Source: Ruegeria sp. YS9
GTDB lineage: Bacteria; Pseudomonadota; Alphaproteobacteria; Rhodobacterales; Rhodobacteraceae
Length of the DNA stretch: 64,000 nt
Direction of reading: 5' to 3'
Assembly (NCBI RefSeq): GCF_024628725.1
Contig: NZ_CP102409.1
Coordinates: forward strand, 1,955,001-2,019,000
A program made the position numbers and the translations under genes. Below the pieces are notes generated by a model. It made no database searches. It was not told the origin of the DNA and saw only the letters and a program-made list of their open reading frames with translations. This document shows, piece by piece, positions 36,168-44,189 of the stretch (position 1 is the first letter of the stretch; each line of letters begins with the position of its first letter).

Positions 36168-37118
36168 TTAGTTGGTCAGCCAGCCGATGACGGTGTCTTC
36201 ATTCGCAGCCACCCATTCCTTGGCGAACTCAGCGGCTTCGATGTTGTCGACGGCCAGCGCCTTGCCCATCGCGCTCAGATCGTCGCCTGTCATCTGATAG
36301 TTGCTGAACAGGGCGGCCACTTCGGGATAGCTCTCTTCCAGTTCCTTGGCATAGTGCAGGTGAAGCGTTGCCCCGTTCCAGGCCGAGGACGCCTCGGACT
36401 TGGACAGCCAATCAGGATCATCCGTGGGCTGAACGATTGTCCAGGTGGCCGGATCGTGGGGCGGTTCTTCCAGAACCGTCAGATCCTGTGTCACGAAGAT
36501 ATAGTGCGGGCTGTAGCAAAACCCGATCCACGGATCGCCCGCCTTTGTCGCGTTCGCCAAATTGGCATAGGCAATGGTTTCCTCGTATTCCGTCAGTTCG
36601 AAGATCTGGTCATAGCCATAGGACTTGGCCCGGATCTTCTCGACGACGGTCGACGCCCAACCCGGTGCACCGATCCATACCTCGGGTGTTCCGTTGCCAT
36701 CGGTATCAAAGATCGCAACCTTGTCGGGGTCGCTCAGATCATCGATCGACTTGATGTCATATTGTTCCGCGATGTAGGTCGGCACGCACATGCCCTGCTC
36801 GGCCTGAACCGGGTTTTGGTTCATGACGACGGTGCCGTTTTCCTTGACATAGGTATCGTGCAGGTTCTGCTGATTGGGCATCCACACTTCGGGATGGACA
36901 TGCATCGAACCGCTGTCCATGGCTTCAAACACAATCGGGTTGGTGCCGTTTTGCAATTCCACGTCCAGGCCGAGGTTTTCTTCGATCACGACTTCAAGAA
37001 TATGTGCCGTGGCGTTCACCGAGGCCCAGTTGGGCACACCGATCACGATATCCGCGGCCATGACCGGCCCGGCAATCGCGAAGGACGCGCTTCCAAGTAG
37101 CGTTGCAGTTTTTTTCAT
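36168..37118 (-). CDS. proX: ProX-type periplasmic substrate-binding protein
   Basis: A 316-residue OpuAC/ProX-family binding protein with a signal peptide (MKKTATLLGSASFAIAGPVMA|A). The binding domain has the typical IGVPNWASVNATAHILEVVIEENLG start, and Trp/Tyr residues suited to a cation-pi cage for a quaternary ammonium group occur at NWAS, VWM, PGWAS and PWIGFCYSPHYIF. Its ligand is unknown; glycine betaine, choline or carnitine are the usual ones. First gene of the operon, with GGAGAT upstream of the start. Confidence 0.9.
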   Translation of the reverse strand: MKKTATLLGSASFAIAGPVMAADIVIGVPNWASVNATAHILEVVIEENLGLDVELQNGTNPIVFEAMDSGSMHVHPEVWMPNQQNLHDTYVKENGTVVMNQNPVQAEQGMCVPTYIAEQYDIKSIDDLSDPDKVAIFDTDGNGTPEVWIGAPGWASTVVEKIRAKSYGYDQIFELTEYEETIAYANLANATKAGDPWIGFCYSPHYIFVTQDLTVLEEPPHDPATWTIVQPTDDPDWLSKSEASSAWNGATLHLHYAKELEESYPEVAALFSNYQMTGDDLSAMGKALAVDNIEAAEFAKEWVAANEDTVIGWLTN

Positions 37119-37197
37119 CTGATATCTCCGTGTTGGGTAGCTTCCGCGCTTGTTTTTCTCACCCTCTCGGGCCGTGGTGCGCTCTGGTTCAGGTCTT

Positions 37198-37220
37198 GAA
37201 AGGCCGTGCCTTTCGGGTTT
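37198..37220 (+). terminator. Terminator-like hairpin in the proX upstream region
   Basis: GAAAGGC-CGT-GCCTTTC followed by GGGTTTTTT on the + strand, 80 nt upstream of the proX start. No + strand gene precedes it, so it may end an unseen small RNA, or form a leader structure for proX. Confidence 0.4.
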
Positions 37221-37596
37221 TTTGGGGCCAGCAAAATCACAGGCTTACATGGCTCCAAAAGTGAAGCACGTGGATGCGTGGGCCTTCAAGAGATACGTTT
37301 TATTACCCCTTGAATGCGGAATTATCGCAACATGGTTTCGACTTTCTGCGATTCAAGGAGGTGCGTCCGACATCTCCAAAGCCGGAAGCACCCTCAGGTA
37401 TAATGAGCACAAGAATTGCCCGGGCAGAAAGCGCACCAGTCTCAACGCGGTCGGGCAGGTTTCCCTTTCAGTACGCTAAGGCCCCTTTCGGCAAACACTG
37501 GTTGCGTCTGGTTCTTTGGTTTGCGCGCGCTCTGTCCGTAAAGGCGGCGTGGAGCCTCCTCTCAGTTTTTGTCCCCCCCACTTCAACCAGGTCCTT

Positions 37597-37630
37597 CTGA
37601 CAAGACCAGGTTCCTGACAAGACCAGGTTC
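37597..37630 (+). repeat. 17-bp perfect tandem duplication
   Basis: CTGACAAGACCAGGTTC occurs twice without a gap (37597-37613, 37614-37630), 50 nt upstream of the TetR-like palindrome. A third partial copy (CAACCAGGTCCTT) precedes it. It looks like a recent slippage duplication. Confidence 0.8.
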
Positions 37631-37680
37631 AACACTCTGTGAAAAGTGGCGCTTAATCGAACTTTGAAGCTGGCTTTTGC

Positions 37681-37698
37681 CTACCTACTGGTAGATAG
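37681..37698. promoter_or_regulatory. TetR-type operator upstream of the cupin-amine oxidase-tetR operon
   Basis: CTACCTACTGGTAGATAG is an 18-bp imperfect palindrome (14 of 18 positions symmetric, core CTACC-TACT-GGTAG), 35 nt before the cupin start. The size and the ACC-N4-GGT core fit TetR-family operators, and a TetR gene is the third gene of the operon, so autoregulation is likely. Confidence 0.6.
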
Positions 37699-37733
37699 TT
37701 TCCATGTCGTAACCATCAAAGAGAACTGACCCC

Positions 37734-38402
37734 ATGGAAATCAATTCGGACTTCTCTGACCGCGTCGTCGTTCACTCAGACCAGCTGGAGTGGCAGGCCT
37801 CTCCCATGAAGGGTGTGGATCGCAGGATGTTGGACAGGATCGGAGGCGAGGTCGCCCGGGCCACCACAATCGTGCGTTATGCGCCGGGCAGTCATTTCTC
37901 TGCACACACCCATACTGGCGGTGAGGAGTTCATTGTCCTTGACGGTGTGTTTCAGGATGAGCATGGCGACTATCCTGCGGGGACCTATGTCCGCAATCCG
38001 CCCACCACGCAACACACGCCGGGGTCGGAACCGGGCTGCACGATATTCGTGAAGCTCTGGCAGTTCGACATGGACGACCGAACCCAGTTTCGCAAAAGCA
38101 TGGTGGATGAGCTGGGCGCGCCCGCAAATGGTATCGCCACCGCAATCCTGCATGAGGATGCGCGCGAGGTCGTGACCTACTCCCATCTAGACGCGGGTGC
38201 GACGCTGCGCTCGGACGCCCCTGGCGGGATCGAGGTTCTGATCATCGACGGGTCGGTCACCGAAGGCGGGGATGAACTGGTCAAAAACGATTGGCTGCGC
38301 CTGCCTGAAGGCCACAGCCTGATGGCCGTTGCGGGGCCGGACGGGGCCAGGATCTGGATGAAGACAGGCCACCTGCCTTTTGCCCAACCGCCGTCGGTGT
38401 AA
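37734..38402 (+). CDS. Double-cupin protein (ChrR-like)
   Basis: A 222-residue protein with two cupin barrels. The first has the metal motif [33 protein letters not shown] (His/His/Glu and a later His in TTQHTPGS); the second (about residues 125-215) lacks the His set ([25 protein letters not shown]) and is probably structural. The sequence resembles the ChrR cupin domain of zinc-binding anti-sigma factors, but there is no N-terminal anti-sigma part. It may be a sensor or an oxygenase-like enzyme; it is in an operon with an amine oxidase and a TetR regulator. Confidence 0.78.
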   Translation: MEINSDFSDRVVVHSDQLEWQASPMKGVDRRMLDRIGGEVARATTIVRYAPGSHFSAHTHTGGEEFIVLDGVFQDEHGDYPAGTYVRNPPTTQHTPGSEPGCTIFVKLWQFDMDDRTQFRKSMVDELGAPANGIATAILHEDAREVVTYSHLDAGATLRSDAPGGIEVLIIDGSVTEGGDELVKNDWLRLPEGHSLMAVAGPDGARIWMKTGHLPFAQPPSV

Positions 38403-38495
38403 CCGATGGGTGACCAAAAACCCCTGGCGCAACACCCCTGGTCGAGCGGGCCCCAAAAGCTGAACCTGCGCTCTTCAAGTGAGGGGTTCTGAACC

Positions 38496-39572
38496 ATGCG
38501 CACGGATACGCTCATCATCGGCGGGGGGCTTTCAGGGCTCAGCCTTGCGACACAGCTTGTGGATCAAGGTCAGGAAGTGCTGATCGTCGAGGCGCGCAAT
38601 CGTCTGGGCGGGCGCATTCTGACCGAGACTCTGGGCGACGGCCGTTTCGACATGGGTCCGGCCTGGTTCTGGCCTGGCCAACCACGGATTGCCGCGCTGA
38701 TCGAACGGCTGGGCCTGCACAGGTTTGACCAATTCAGCTCCGGCGCGCTGAGTTTCGAAGATGAACAAGGCCGTGTTGAGCGCGGCCGGGGGTTTTCATC
38801 CATGGAAGGGTCTTATCGTCTGATCGGGGGGCTCGCTGCCTTGACGGATGCGCTGTCGGCACTCTTGCCGGATGGGGCAATCCACCTGTCAACGCAGATC
38901 ACGGCCTTGGCGCGCACCGAAGGTGGGGTTCGGGTCACCACGCAATCTGGGCGGCATATTTGGGCGAGGCATGTTGTGCTTGCCATACCCCCACGTATCG
39001 CGGCCGAGTTGATCTTTGAGCCCACCCTGCCCGATGGCACGTTATCAGCCATGCGGGAAATCCCGACATGGATGGCAGGTCAGGCCAAGGCGCTTGCGGT
39101 CTATGACACTCCGTTCTGGCGTGACGACGGACTGTCTGGCGATGCCATGAGCCGACGCGGCCCCATGGTGGAAATCCACGACGCGTCACCTGCCAGCGGT
39201 GGTCCCTTCGCGCTGTTCGGTTTCATCGGCATCCCTGCGCAAGCTCGCCGGGATGAAGGGGCGTTGCGGCAGCAGGTTCTGGCGCAGCTGGGGCGATTGT
39301 TCGGGCGCAAGGCGGTCAGCCCCAGCACGCTTTTCCTAAAAGACTGGGCGTTCGACCGCTTCACAGCGACCGATCTGGACCTTCAGCCTTTGTATATCCA
39401 TCCGCAATACGGCTTGCCGAAGGCCATGACGCGGATCTGGGAAGACAGGATCATTCTCAGCGGCACTGAAACAGCCGCGCAATTTGGGGGATATCTTGAA
39501 GGTGCATTGGAAGCAGCAGAGACCACCGCAGCATTGTTGAGCGCATTAAGGATGAACGCGGCATGGAAATAG
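38496..39572 (+). CDS. FAD-dependent amine oxidase-family protein
   Basis: A 358-residue flavin monoamine oxidase-like protein. The Rossmann motif IIGGGLSGLSLATQL begins at residue 5, followed by the GG motif RLGGRILTE; the C-terminal FAD-contacting segment is ILSGTETAAQFGGYLEGALEAAETTAALL. At 358 residues it is shorter than typical MAO-type oxidases (about 450), so the substrate domain is reduced. It probably oxidises an amine with O2. The stop overlaps the TetR gene start by 10 nt. Confidence 0.82.
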   Translation: MRTDTLIIGGGLSGLSLATQLVDQGQEVLIVEARNRLGGRILTETLGDGRFDMGPAWFWPGQPRIAALIERLGLHRFDQFSSGALSFEDEQGRVERGRGFSSMEGSYRLIGGLAALTDALSALLPDGAIHLSTQITALARTEGGVRVTTQSGRHIWARHVVLAIPPRIAAELIFEPTLPDGTLSAMREIPTWMAGQAKALAVYDTPFWRDDGLSGDAMSRRGPMVEIHDASPASGGPFALFGFIGIPAQARRDEGALRQQVLAQLGRLFGRKAVSPSTLFLKDWAFDRFTATDLDLQPLYIHPQYGLPKAMTRIWEDRIILSGTETAAQFGGYLEGALEAAETTAALLSALRMNAAWK

Positions 39573-40129
39573 ACACAAAGACCGCTCTGCTCAATTCTGC
39601 CGAATTGGCCGTGCGCAGCAAAGGCTTCGACGGGTTCAGCTATGCCGACCTTGCCAATGATGTAGGCATCCGCAAGGCATCGATCCACTATCACTTCCCA
39701 ACCAAAGCCGCGCTGTCAGCAGCTTTGATGGACCGCTACCATACCGAGCTTACCGGGCGCTGCGCCGAGATCGAGGAAACTTGTGACAAGGCGGGTGCGC
39801 GCATGCGCGCACTGATCGCGCTGTATCGCGCGGCTTTGAACGACGGGAAAACCCTGTGCCTATGTGTGTCATTGATCATCAGCCGGGAAAGCTTGTCGAA
39901 CGAGGTCACCGACAAAATCCGCGCGTTCCGGCGCATGATGACCCGGTGGATCGAGAATGTCTTTGCGCTTGGCAAAACGGATCTGTCGATCACGGGGGTT
40001 GCGGATCCGAAAGCAGAAGCACGCGCGGCATTGGCCTTGCTGGAAGGCGCTCATCTGACGGCTCGGGCCGAGAGCAGCATACAAACCTTTGATGACGCCG
40101 TGGAAGTGCTAACAGCGCGATGTTTGTGA
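39563..40129 (+). CDS. TetR/AcrR-family transcriptional regulator
   Basis: A 188-residue regulator. The N-terminal HTH is GFSYADLANDVGIRKASIHYHFPTKAALSAALMDRYH (about residues 24-58); the C-terminal ligand-binding region is of the TetR_C type with FCF-like CLCVSLI. It overlaps the amine oxidase gene, so it is in the same operon as the genes it probably regulates, and the palindrome at 37681-37698 is the obvious operator. Confidence 0.88.
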   Translation: MEIDTKTALLNSAELAVRSKGFDGFSYADLANDVGIRKASIHYHFPTKAALSAALMDRYHTELTGRCAEIEETCDKAGARMRALIALYRAALNDGKTLCLCVSLIISRESLSNEVTDKIRAFRRMMTRWIENVFALGKTDLSITGVADPKAEARAALALLEGAHLTARAESSIQTFDDAVEVLTARCL

Positions 40130-40557
40130 CACGACCCAAACTTGCGCGCCCAGAATGGCCGCGTCGATTGTTGAGGCGCCTGCCCGCCTCAACCAAGTTT
40201 TTTTCATGCGAGGCCAGCAATTCAACCCGCAAGGCTGAAAACCACACTCCAGCTTGACCCAGGCCGAGTTTCTGGCCGAGCTTTGCGCGCATGCGGTCAC
40301 GAACCGGACGCCCTCAAGCCCATCTTGGACCGTTGGATAGACCGCAGACGCGTCAGGCGAACTTCCGTTTCTGCACTCCGGATTGGCTTCGGCTGCTTCG
40401 TCATAAATATTGGCGAACCCTTCCCGGCAACCTTCGGGGCGTCCCGGCGGCACTTTGCCGAGCCGATTGGCCGCCCCCCCCTGCCCCAACCCATTTCGGG
40501 GGATCATCCTGGTGTGGTCTTTGTGGATGTCGATATTGCCTGCGATACAGCCCAGCA
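40130..40557. other. Low-coding region between tetR and the integrase relic
   Basis: About 430 bp with no frame that looks like a gene on either strand; the short frames lack ribosome binding sites and recognisable domains. It is probably decayed DNA of a former integrated element, given the integrase fragment and tRNA that follow. Compact intergenic spacing elsewhere in the window makes this gap stand out. Confidence 0.5.
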
Positions 40558-40560
40558 AGC

Positions 40561-40677
40561 GAATTGGCCGAGGCCGGATGTACTCACCTCCAGATTGCGG
40601 CCATCGCAGGTCACAAAAGCCTCTCTATGATTCTAGAATACTCGGCAGGTACCGGCCAAATGCGACTCGCAAAGCAG
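40561..40677 (+). pseudogene. Tyrosine recombinase (integrase) C-terminal fragment
   Basis: Thirty-nine codons reading ELAEAGCTHLQIAAIAGHKS and then LSMILEYSAGTGQMRLAKQ match the C-terminal end of phage-type integrases: LAEAGCT-xxQIAAITGHKSLSM with the GH of the catalytic box II and the Tyr nucleophile region (EYS). The rest of the catalytic domain and the N-terminus are missing upstream, so it is a relic. It lies 112 bp from tRNA-Ser, a common att site, and marks a former integration. Confidence 0.7.
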
Positions 40678-40789
40678 GTTCGGCCCAAGCGGGACCAGAA
40701 CAGGAACCGAACATGGGAATCTTCCGGGAAAACCGTTGGTTCGGAAAATAACAAGAGACGGTCAGCGTGTGGTCGAATTTGCCATTTTA

Positions 40790-40879
40790 TGGCGGGGAGA
40801 CAGGGATTCGAACCCTGGGGACGCTCTCACGCCCAACGGTTTTCAAGACCGCCGCATTCGACCACTCTGCCACCTCCCC
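40790..40879 (-). tRNA. tRNA-Ser (UGA)
   Basis: A 90-nt class II tRNA with the encoded CCA end. The acceptor stem is GGGGAGG/TCTCCCC with discriminator G; the anticodon loop CTTGAAA gives anticodon TGA (plus-strand 40843-40845); the variable arm is long (serine type) and the T-loop GGTTCGAATCC is intact. It reads UCA codons (and other UCN by wobble). An integrase relic lies on its 3' side. Confidence 0.97.
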
Positions 40880-41081
40880 GTCGACAGCAGGGTCTAAGGC
40901 GAAGTTCGAGCGGAGGCAAGTCGAAATCGGGAAATCTTGCCGAAGCCTGTGCAGCGGTCTTTCCATGACACTTCAGCCACGTTATGATCCGCACGAAAGA
41001 CCGCAACAGGCTGGCATACAGAACCAGCAGACCGGCAGCGGGGTTCGGAAAACGAAACCCCTTCAGGCAAGGGATAAGCAG

Positions 41082-42380
41082 ATGAAGCGAGCGATCGAGA
41101 CACGCCCGGGGCCGAAACGGCTGGCGTATCTGGCGTTGACTTTGACGATACTGGCCGGATGTGAAGAGGCTTTATCAACTTCTGAATCGGCTGAGAAACC
41201 GGAAGACAATTCGGGGAAGACGGAACTCCTGCCCGAGGTGGCCACCGGCTCTCAGCGTGATGTCGAAGCCCCTGAGGTTTTTCAGACAACCGAAGCAGGG
41301 CTTTGGGATGGCCGGCCGTCTCTTGGCGGGATATGGGTTGCGCACCCGGATGCGTCCCAACCTGAACGTGTCGTGATCAGAAACACGTCCAACAACAAAT
41401 CCGTGACCGGCGCCCTGTTCCGGCGCGAGCGCAACCTGCCCGGACCCGCGCTTCAGGTCTCGTCCGCTGCCGCGAAAGAGTTGGGAATGCTTGCGGGCGC
41501 GCCGACAAAAGTCAGCGTCGTCGCACTGCGCCGTGAAAAGATCGAAGAACCGTCGTCGGAGGATGCGCCGGAGGCAGAAGAAACGGCAGCCGAAACCACG
41601 GCCGCAGGTGCCGATGAAGCTGCCGGCACTCAAGCGTCCACAGAGCCGGAAAAACCGGCCAAACGGAAGTGGTGGCAGAAAAAGGAAACAGCCGCCGCCG
41701 CGGCGGGTACGGCTGCGGTTGCAGCGGGTGCGGCCAGTGCATCGGATGAAACGGCTGAAGACGTCGAGCCCGCAAGCGAAGACGCCGAGACGGCCACTTC
41801 TGCGGACGATCAGGCCGAAGCACCTGCCGAAAAACCAGCCAAGCGGAAATGGTGGCAGAAGAAAGCCCCCGCAGCTGCGGCTGCGGGAACTGCCGTGGCC
41901 GCGGCAGATACAGCAACTGACAGCGCAGACGTAGCCGCCGAAGCCGCCGAAGCCGTGGCGTCCCCCTCTTTGTCGGATGCACCGGTCACGCCCCCCGCCG
42001 AGCAACCTGCCAAGCGGAAATGGTGGCAAAAGAAAGACCCCGCCGCGATCACCGAAACGCCACTGGACCCGGTAGAGGGGGCCGCAGCCGCAATTGATGC
42101 GTCAGAAGCCACTCCTGTCGCAGCCGCCACAACGTCGGCGACATCTCTGAGCAAACCGTTTGTTCAGATCGGAACCTTCAGCGTCGAGGCGAACGCCAAG
42201 TCAGCCGCCCAAAAGGTGCGTCGGAACGGCATGCCCACAGTTGTACGGGAACTGAAAACAGCAAATAGTACTGTCTGGCGCGTGCTGGTTGGCCCCGCCG
42301 CAACCCGGGCCGAGCGCAAAGCCTTTCAAAAGGACGTGAAAGACCTTGGCTTCAAAGACGCGTTCACGGTAACCGACTGA
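41082..42380 (+). CDS. SPOR-domain lipoprotein with degenerate RlpA-like region
   Basis: A 432-residue lipoprotein: lipobox LTILAGC with C27 as lipidated residue. Residues about 72-150 resemble a degenerate double-psi barrel of RlpA (RNTSNNKSVTGALFRRERNLPGPALQVSSAAAKELGM aligns with its NLxNGRSV...DLSxxAAxxLGM core) without the normal catalytic context. A low-complexity Ala/Glu region carries three exact copies of PAKRKWWQKK (182-191, 242-251, 299-308). The C-terminus (about 357-432) is a SPOR peptidoglycan-binding domain. The ATG at 41082 has AGGGATA upstream. Likely a septal cell-wall protein expressed with the D,D-carboxypeptidase. Confidence 0.75.
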   Translation: MKRAIETRPGPKRLAYLALTLTILAGCEEALSTSESAEKPEDNSGKTELLPEVATGSQRDVEAPEVFQTTEAGLWDGRPSLGGIWVAHPDASQPERVVIRNTSNNKSVTGALFRRERNLPGPALQVSSAAAKELGMLAGAPTKVSVVALRREKIEEPSSEDAPEAEETAAETTAAGADEAAGTQASTEPEKPAKRKWWQKKETAAAAAGTAAVAAGAASASDETAEDVEPASEDAETATSADDQAEAPAEKPAKRKWWQKKAPAAAAAGTAVAAADTATDSADVAAEAAEAVASPSLSDAPVTPPAEQPAKRKWWQKKDPAAITETPLDPVEGAAAAIDASEATPVAAATTSATSLSKPFVQIGTFSVEANAKSAAQKVRRNGMPTVVRELKTANSTVWRVLVGPAATRAERKAFQKDVKDLGFKDAFTVTD

Positions 42381-42396
42381 TTAAGGGAGGCGTAAC

Positions 42397-43563
42397 ATGC
42401 TATCCTCAATACGAACATCCGTTCTGGCTCTTGGGCTTGCCGTTCTGGCGATACCTGCCCAGGCTTTTGATACATCCGCCCGCGCGGCTTATGTGATCGA
42501 CCAAACCACCGGTACCGTGCTGCTGTCGAAAGAAGCCGACCAACCATTGCCGCCTGCGTCGATGTCCAAGCTCATGACGCTTTATGTTGCATTCGAAGCA
42601 TTGCGGGACGGGCGCTTGACGCTGGACGAAACCCTGCCTGTTTCGGAACACGCGATGAGCTATGGCGGCTCGACAATGTTCCTGAACACGCAGGATCGCG
42701 TACGTGTCGAAGACCTGCTGCGCGGCATAATCGTTTTGTCGGGCAATGACGCCTGCGTGGTCATCGCCGAAGCGCTCAGCCCGGATGGCACCGAAGCAGG
42801 ATTTGCGCGATACATGACCCAGCGGGCCAAGCAGATGGGCATGAACAATTCGAACTTCGCAAATTCAAACGGCTGGCCCGCCGCCGGGCATATGATGTCG
42901 GTTCATGATCTGGCCGTTCTTGCGGATCGGCTGATCTCGGACTTTCCAGAATACTACCCCCTTTTCGCCGAAGAGGTTTTCGAGTTCGATGGCCGCGCAC
43001 CCTCGAACGCCCGCAACCGCAACCCGTTGCTGCGGCTGGATATCGGTGCAGATGGCCTGAAAACCGGCCATACGCAAGAAGCGGGCTATGGCCTTGTCGG
43101 GTCCGCCAAACAAGGCGACAGGCGGGTGATCTTTGTGCTGACGGGTCTCGACAGCACCGGCCAGCGGGCAGAGGAGGCTGAGGCCGTGGTTAACTGGTCG
43201 TTTCGAAATTTTGTCGAGAGGACAGTTGCCACCGCGGAAACGCCGATAGCCGAAGCCAAGCTGTGGATGGGCGAGAAAAAGTCCGTGGGGCTTGTTCCCG
43301 AAGGTGATCTGAATGTGCTGTTCCCGGTTCTGGGCACCCAGAATGTCGAGGCCGAAGTGGTCTATGAGGGCCCGATCAACGCGCCCGTCAAGAAAGGTCA
43401 GCAACTGGCCGAACTGGTGATTAAGCCCGAAGGTTTGCCGGAAATCCGGCGGCCTCTGGTGGCAGCCGAAGATGTTGCGATTGGCGGGTTTGTGGTTCGC
43501 ATGCTGACCGTCGGCGGTATCGTATTGAAAGACGTGATAAACAACCCGCTGGAGTCGATGTGA
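42397..43563 (+). CDS. dacC: D-alanyl-D-alanine carboxypeptidase (penicillin-binding protein 5/6 type)
   Basis: A 388-residue periplasmic DacA/DacC-like enzyme with signal peptide (LGLAVLAIPAQA|F). Active-site motifs: S55-M-S-K58 (SxxK), S115-G-N117 (SxN) and K222-T-G224. The C-terminal PBP5_C domain (about 285-375, VPEGDLNVLFPVLGTQNVEAEV) leads to an amphipathic membrane anchor. It trims D-Ala from peptidoglycan pentapeptides. It lies 16 nt after the SPOR lipoprotein gene; its stop overlaps the tmk start (GTGA). Confidence 0.95.
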   Translation: MLSSIRTSVLALGLAVLAIPAQAFDTSARAAYVIDQTTGTVLLSKEADQPLPPASMSKLMTLYVAFEALRDGRLTLDETLPVSEHAMSYGGSTMFLNTQDRVRVEDLLRGIIVLSGNDACVVIAEALSPDGTEAGFARYMTQRAKQMGMNNSNFANSNGWPAAGHMMSVHDLAVLADRLISDFPEYYPLFAEEVFEFDGRAPSNARNRNPLLRLDIGADGLKTGHTQEAGYGLVGSAKQGDRRVIFVLTGLDSTGQRAEEAEAVVNWSFRNFVERTVATAETPIAEAKLWMGEKKSVGLVPEGDLNVLFPVLGTQNVEAEVVYEGPINAPVKKGQQLAELVIKPEGLPEIRRPLVAAEDVAIGGFVVRMLTVGGIVLKDVINNPLESM

Positions 43564-44186
43564 CGAAAGCGGGGTTTTTTCTGACCTTCGAAGGCATTGA
43601 CGGTTCAGGCAAGTCAACACAGGCGCGGATGCTGGCGGAACATCTGCGTGCGCAGGGTCACGAGGTGGTACTGACGCGCGAGCCCGGCGGCTCTGCGGGG
43701 GCCGAGGAAATTCGCAGACTGGTTTTGGAGGGCGACCCGGATCGCTGGTCGGCCGAGACCGAGATTCTGCTGTTCACCGCGGCCCGCCGCGACCATCTGG
43801 AGCGCACCATCGAACCTGCACTGGCAGCAGGGAAGGTGGTGATCTGCGACCGCTTTGCTGACAGCACACGTATGTATCAGGGCCTGTCCCGGGGCGACCT
43901 GCGAAATCTGGTGGATCAGTTGCACAGCCTGATGATCGGGCGCGAACCGGACATGACGCTGCTGATCGACATGGACCCTGAAACGGGCCTGGCACGCGCC
44001 AAGGGGCGACAAGGCACCGAAGAACGGTTCGAGGACTTTGGCCCGGAATTGCAGAAGAAGATGCGCGCCGGCTTTCTGGCGCTGGCCGATGAGTTCCCGG
44101 ACAGGTTTCACATCGTGGATGGCAACAGGGACATGGACAGCGTTGCGCAGGATGTGACAGAACTCGTCCAGGCAGCACTGCGGTAG
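43560..44186 (+). CDS. tmk: Thymidylate kinase
   Basis: A 208-residue dTMP kinase. The P-loop is FEGIDGSGKSTQ near the N-terminus, the DR(Y/F) motif is CDRFADSTRMYQG and the LID is in AKGRQGTEERFEDFG. It phosphorylates dTMP to dTDP, the step after ThyX. The start is GTG, overlapping the stop of the carboxypeptidase gene. The tmk-holB-tatD order is conserved in many bacteria. Confidence 0.95.
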   Translation: MTKAGFFLTFEGIDGSGKSTQARMLAEHLRAQGHEVVLTREPGGSAGAEEIRRLVLEGDPDRWSAETEILLFTAARRDHLERTIEPALAAGKVVICDRFADSTRMYQGLSRGDLRNLVDQLHSLMIGREPDMTLLIDMDPETGLARAKGRQGTEERFEDFGPELQKKMRAGFLALADEFPDRFHIVDGNRDMDSVAQDVTELVQAALR

Positions 44187-44189
44187 ACG

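Larger units (their letters stand above)
37119..37733. other. Long intergenic region upstream of proX and the cupin gene
   Basis: 615 bp without a supported protein gene. It holds a hairpin GAAAGGC-CGT-GCCTTTC followed by GGGTTTTTT at 37198-37220 (terminator-like on +, leader on the proX side), a TATAAT at 37399-37404 without a clear -35 box, a 17-bp tandem duplication at 37597-37630 and the TetR-like palindrome at 37681-37698. Codon use in the short frames is not gene-like. Confidence 0.6.

Noticed and set aside
40130..40560. Upstream parts of the integrase gene
   Set aside because: I looked for the catalytic Arg box and the N-terminal domain in all frames and found nothing convincing; only the last 39 codons can be supported.
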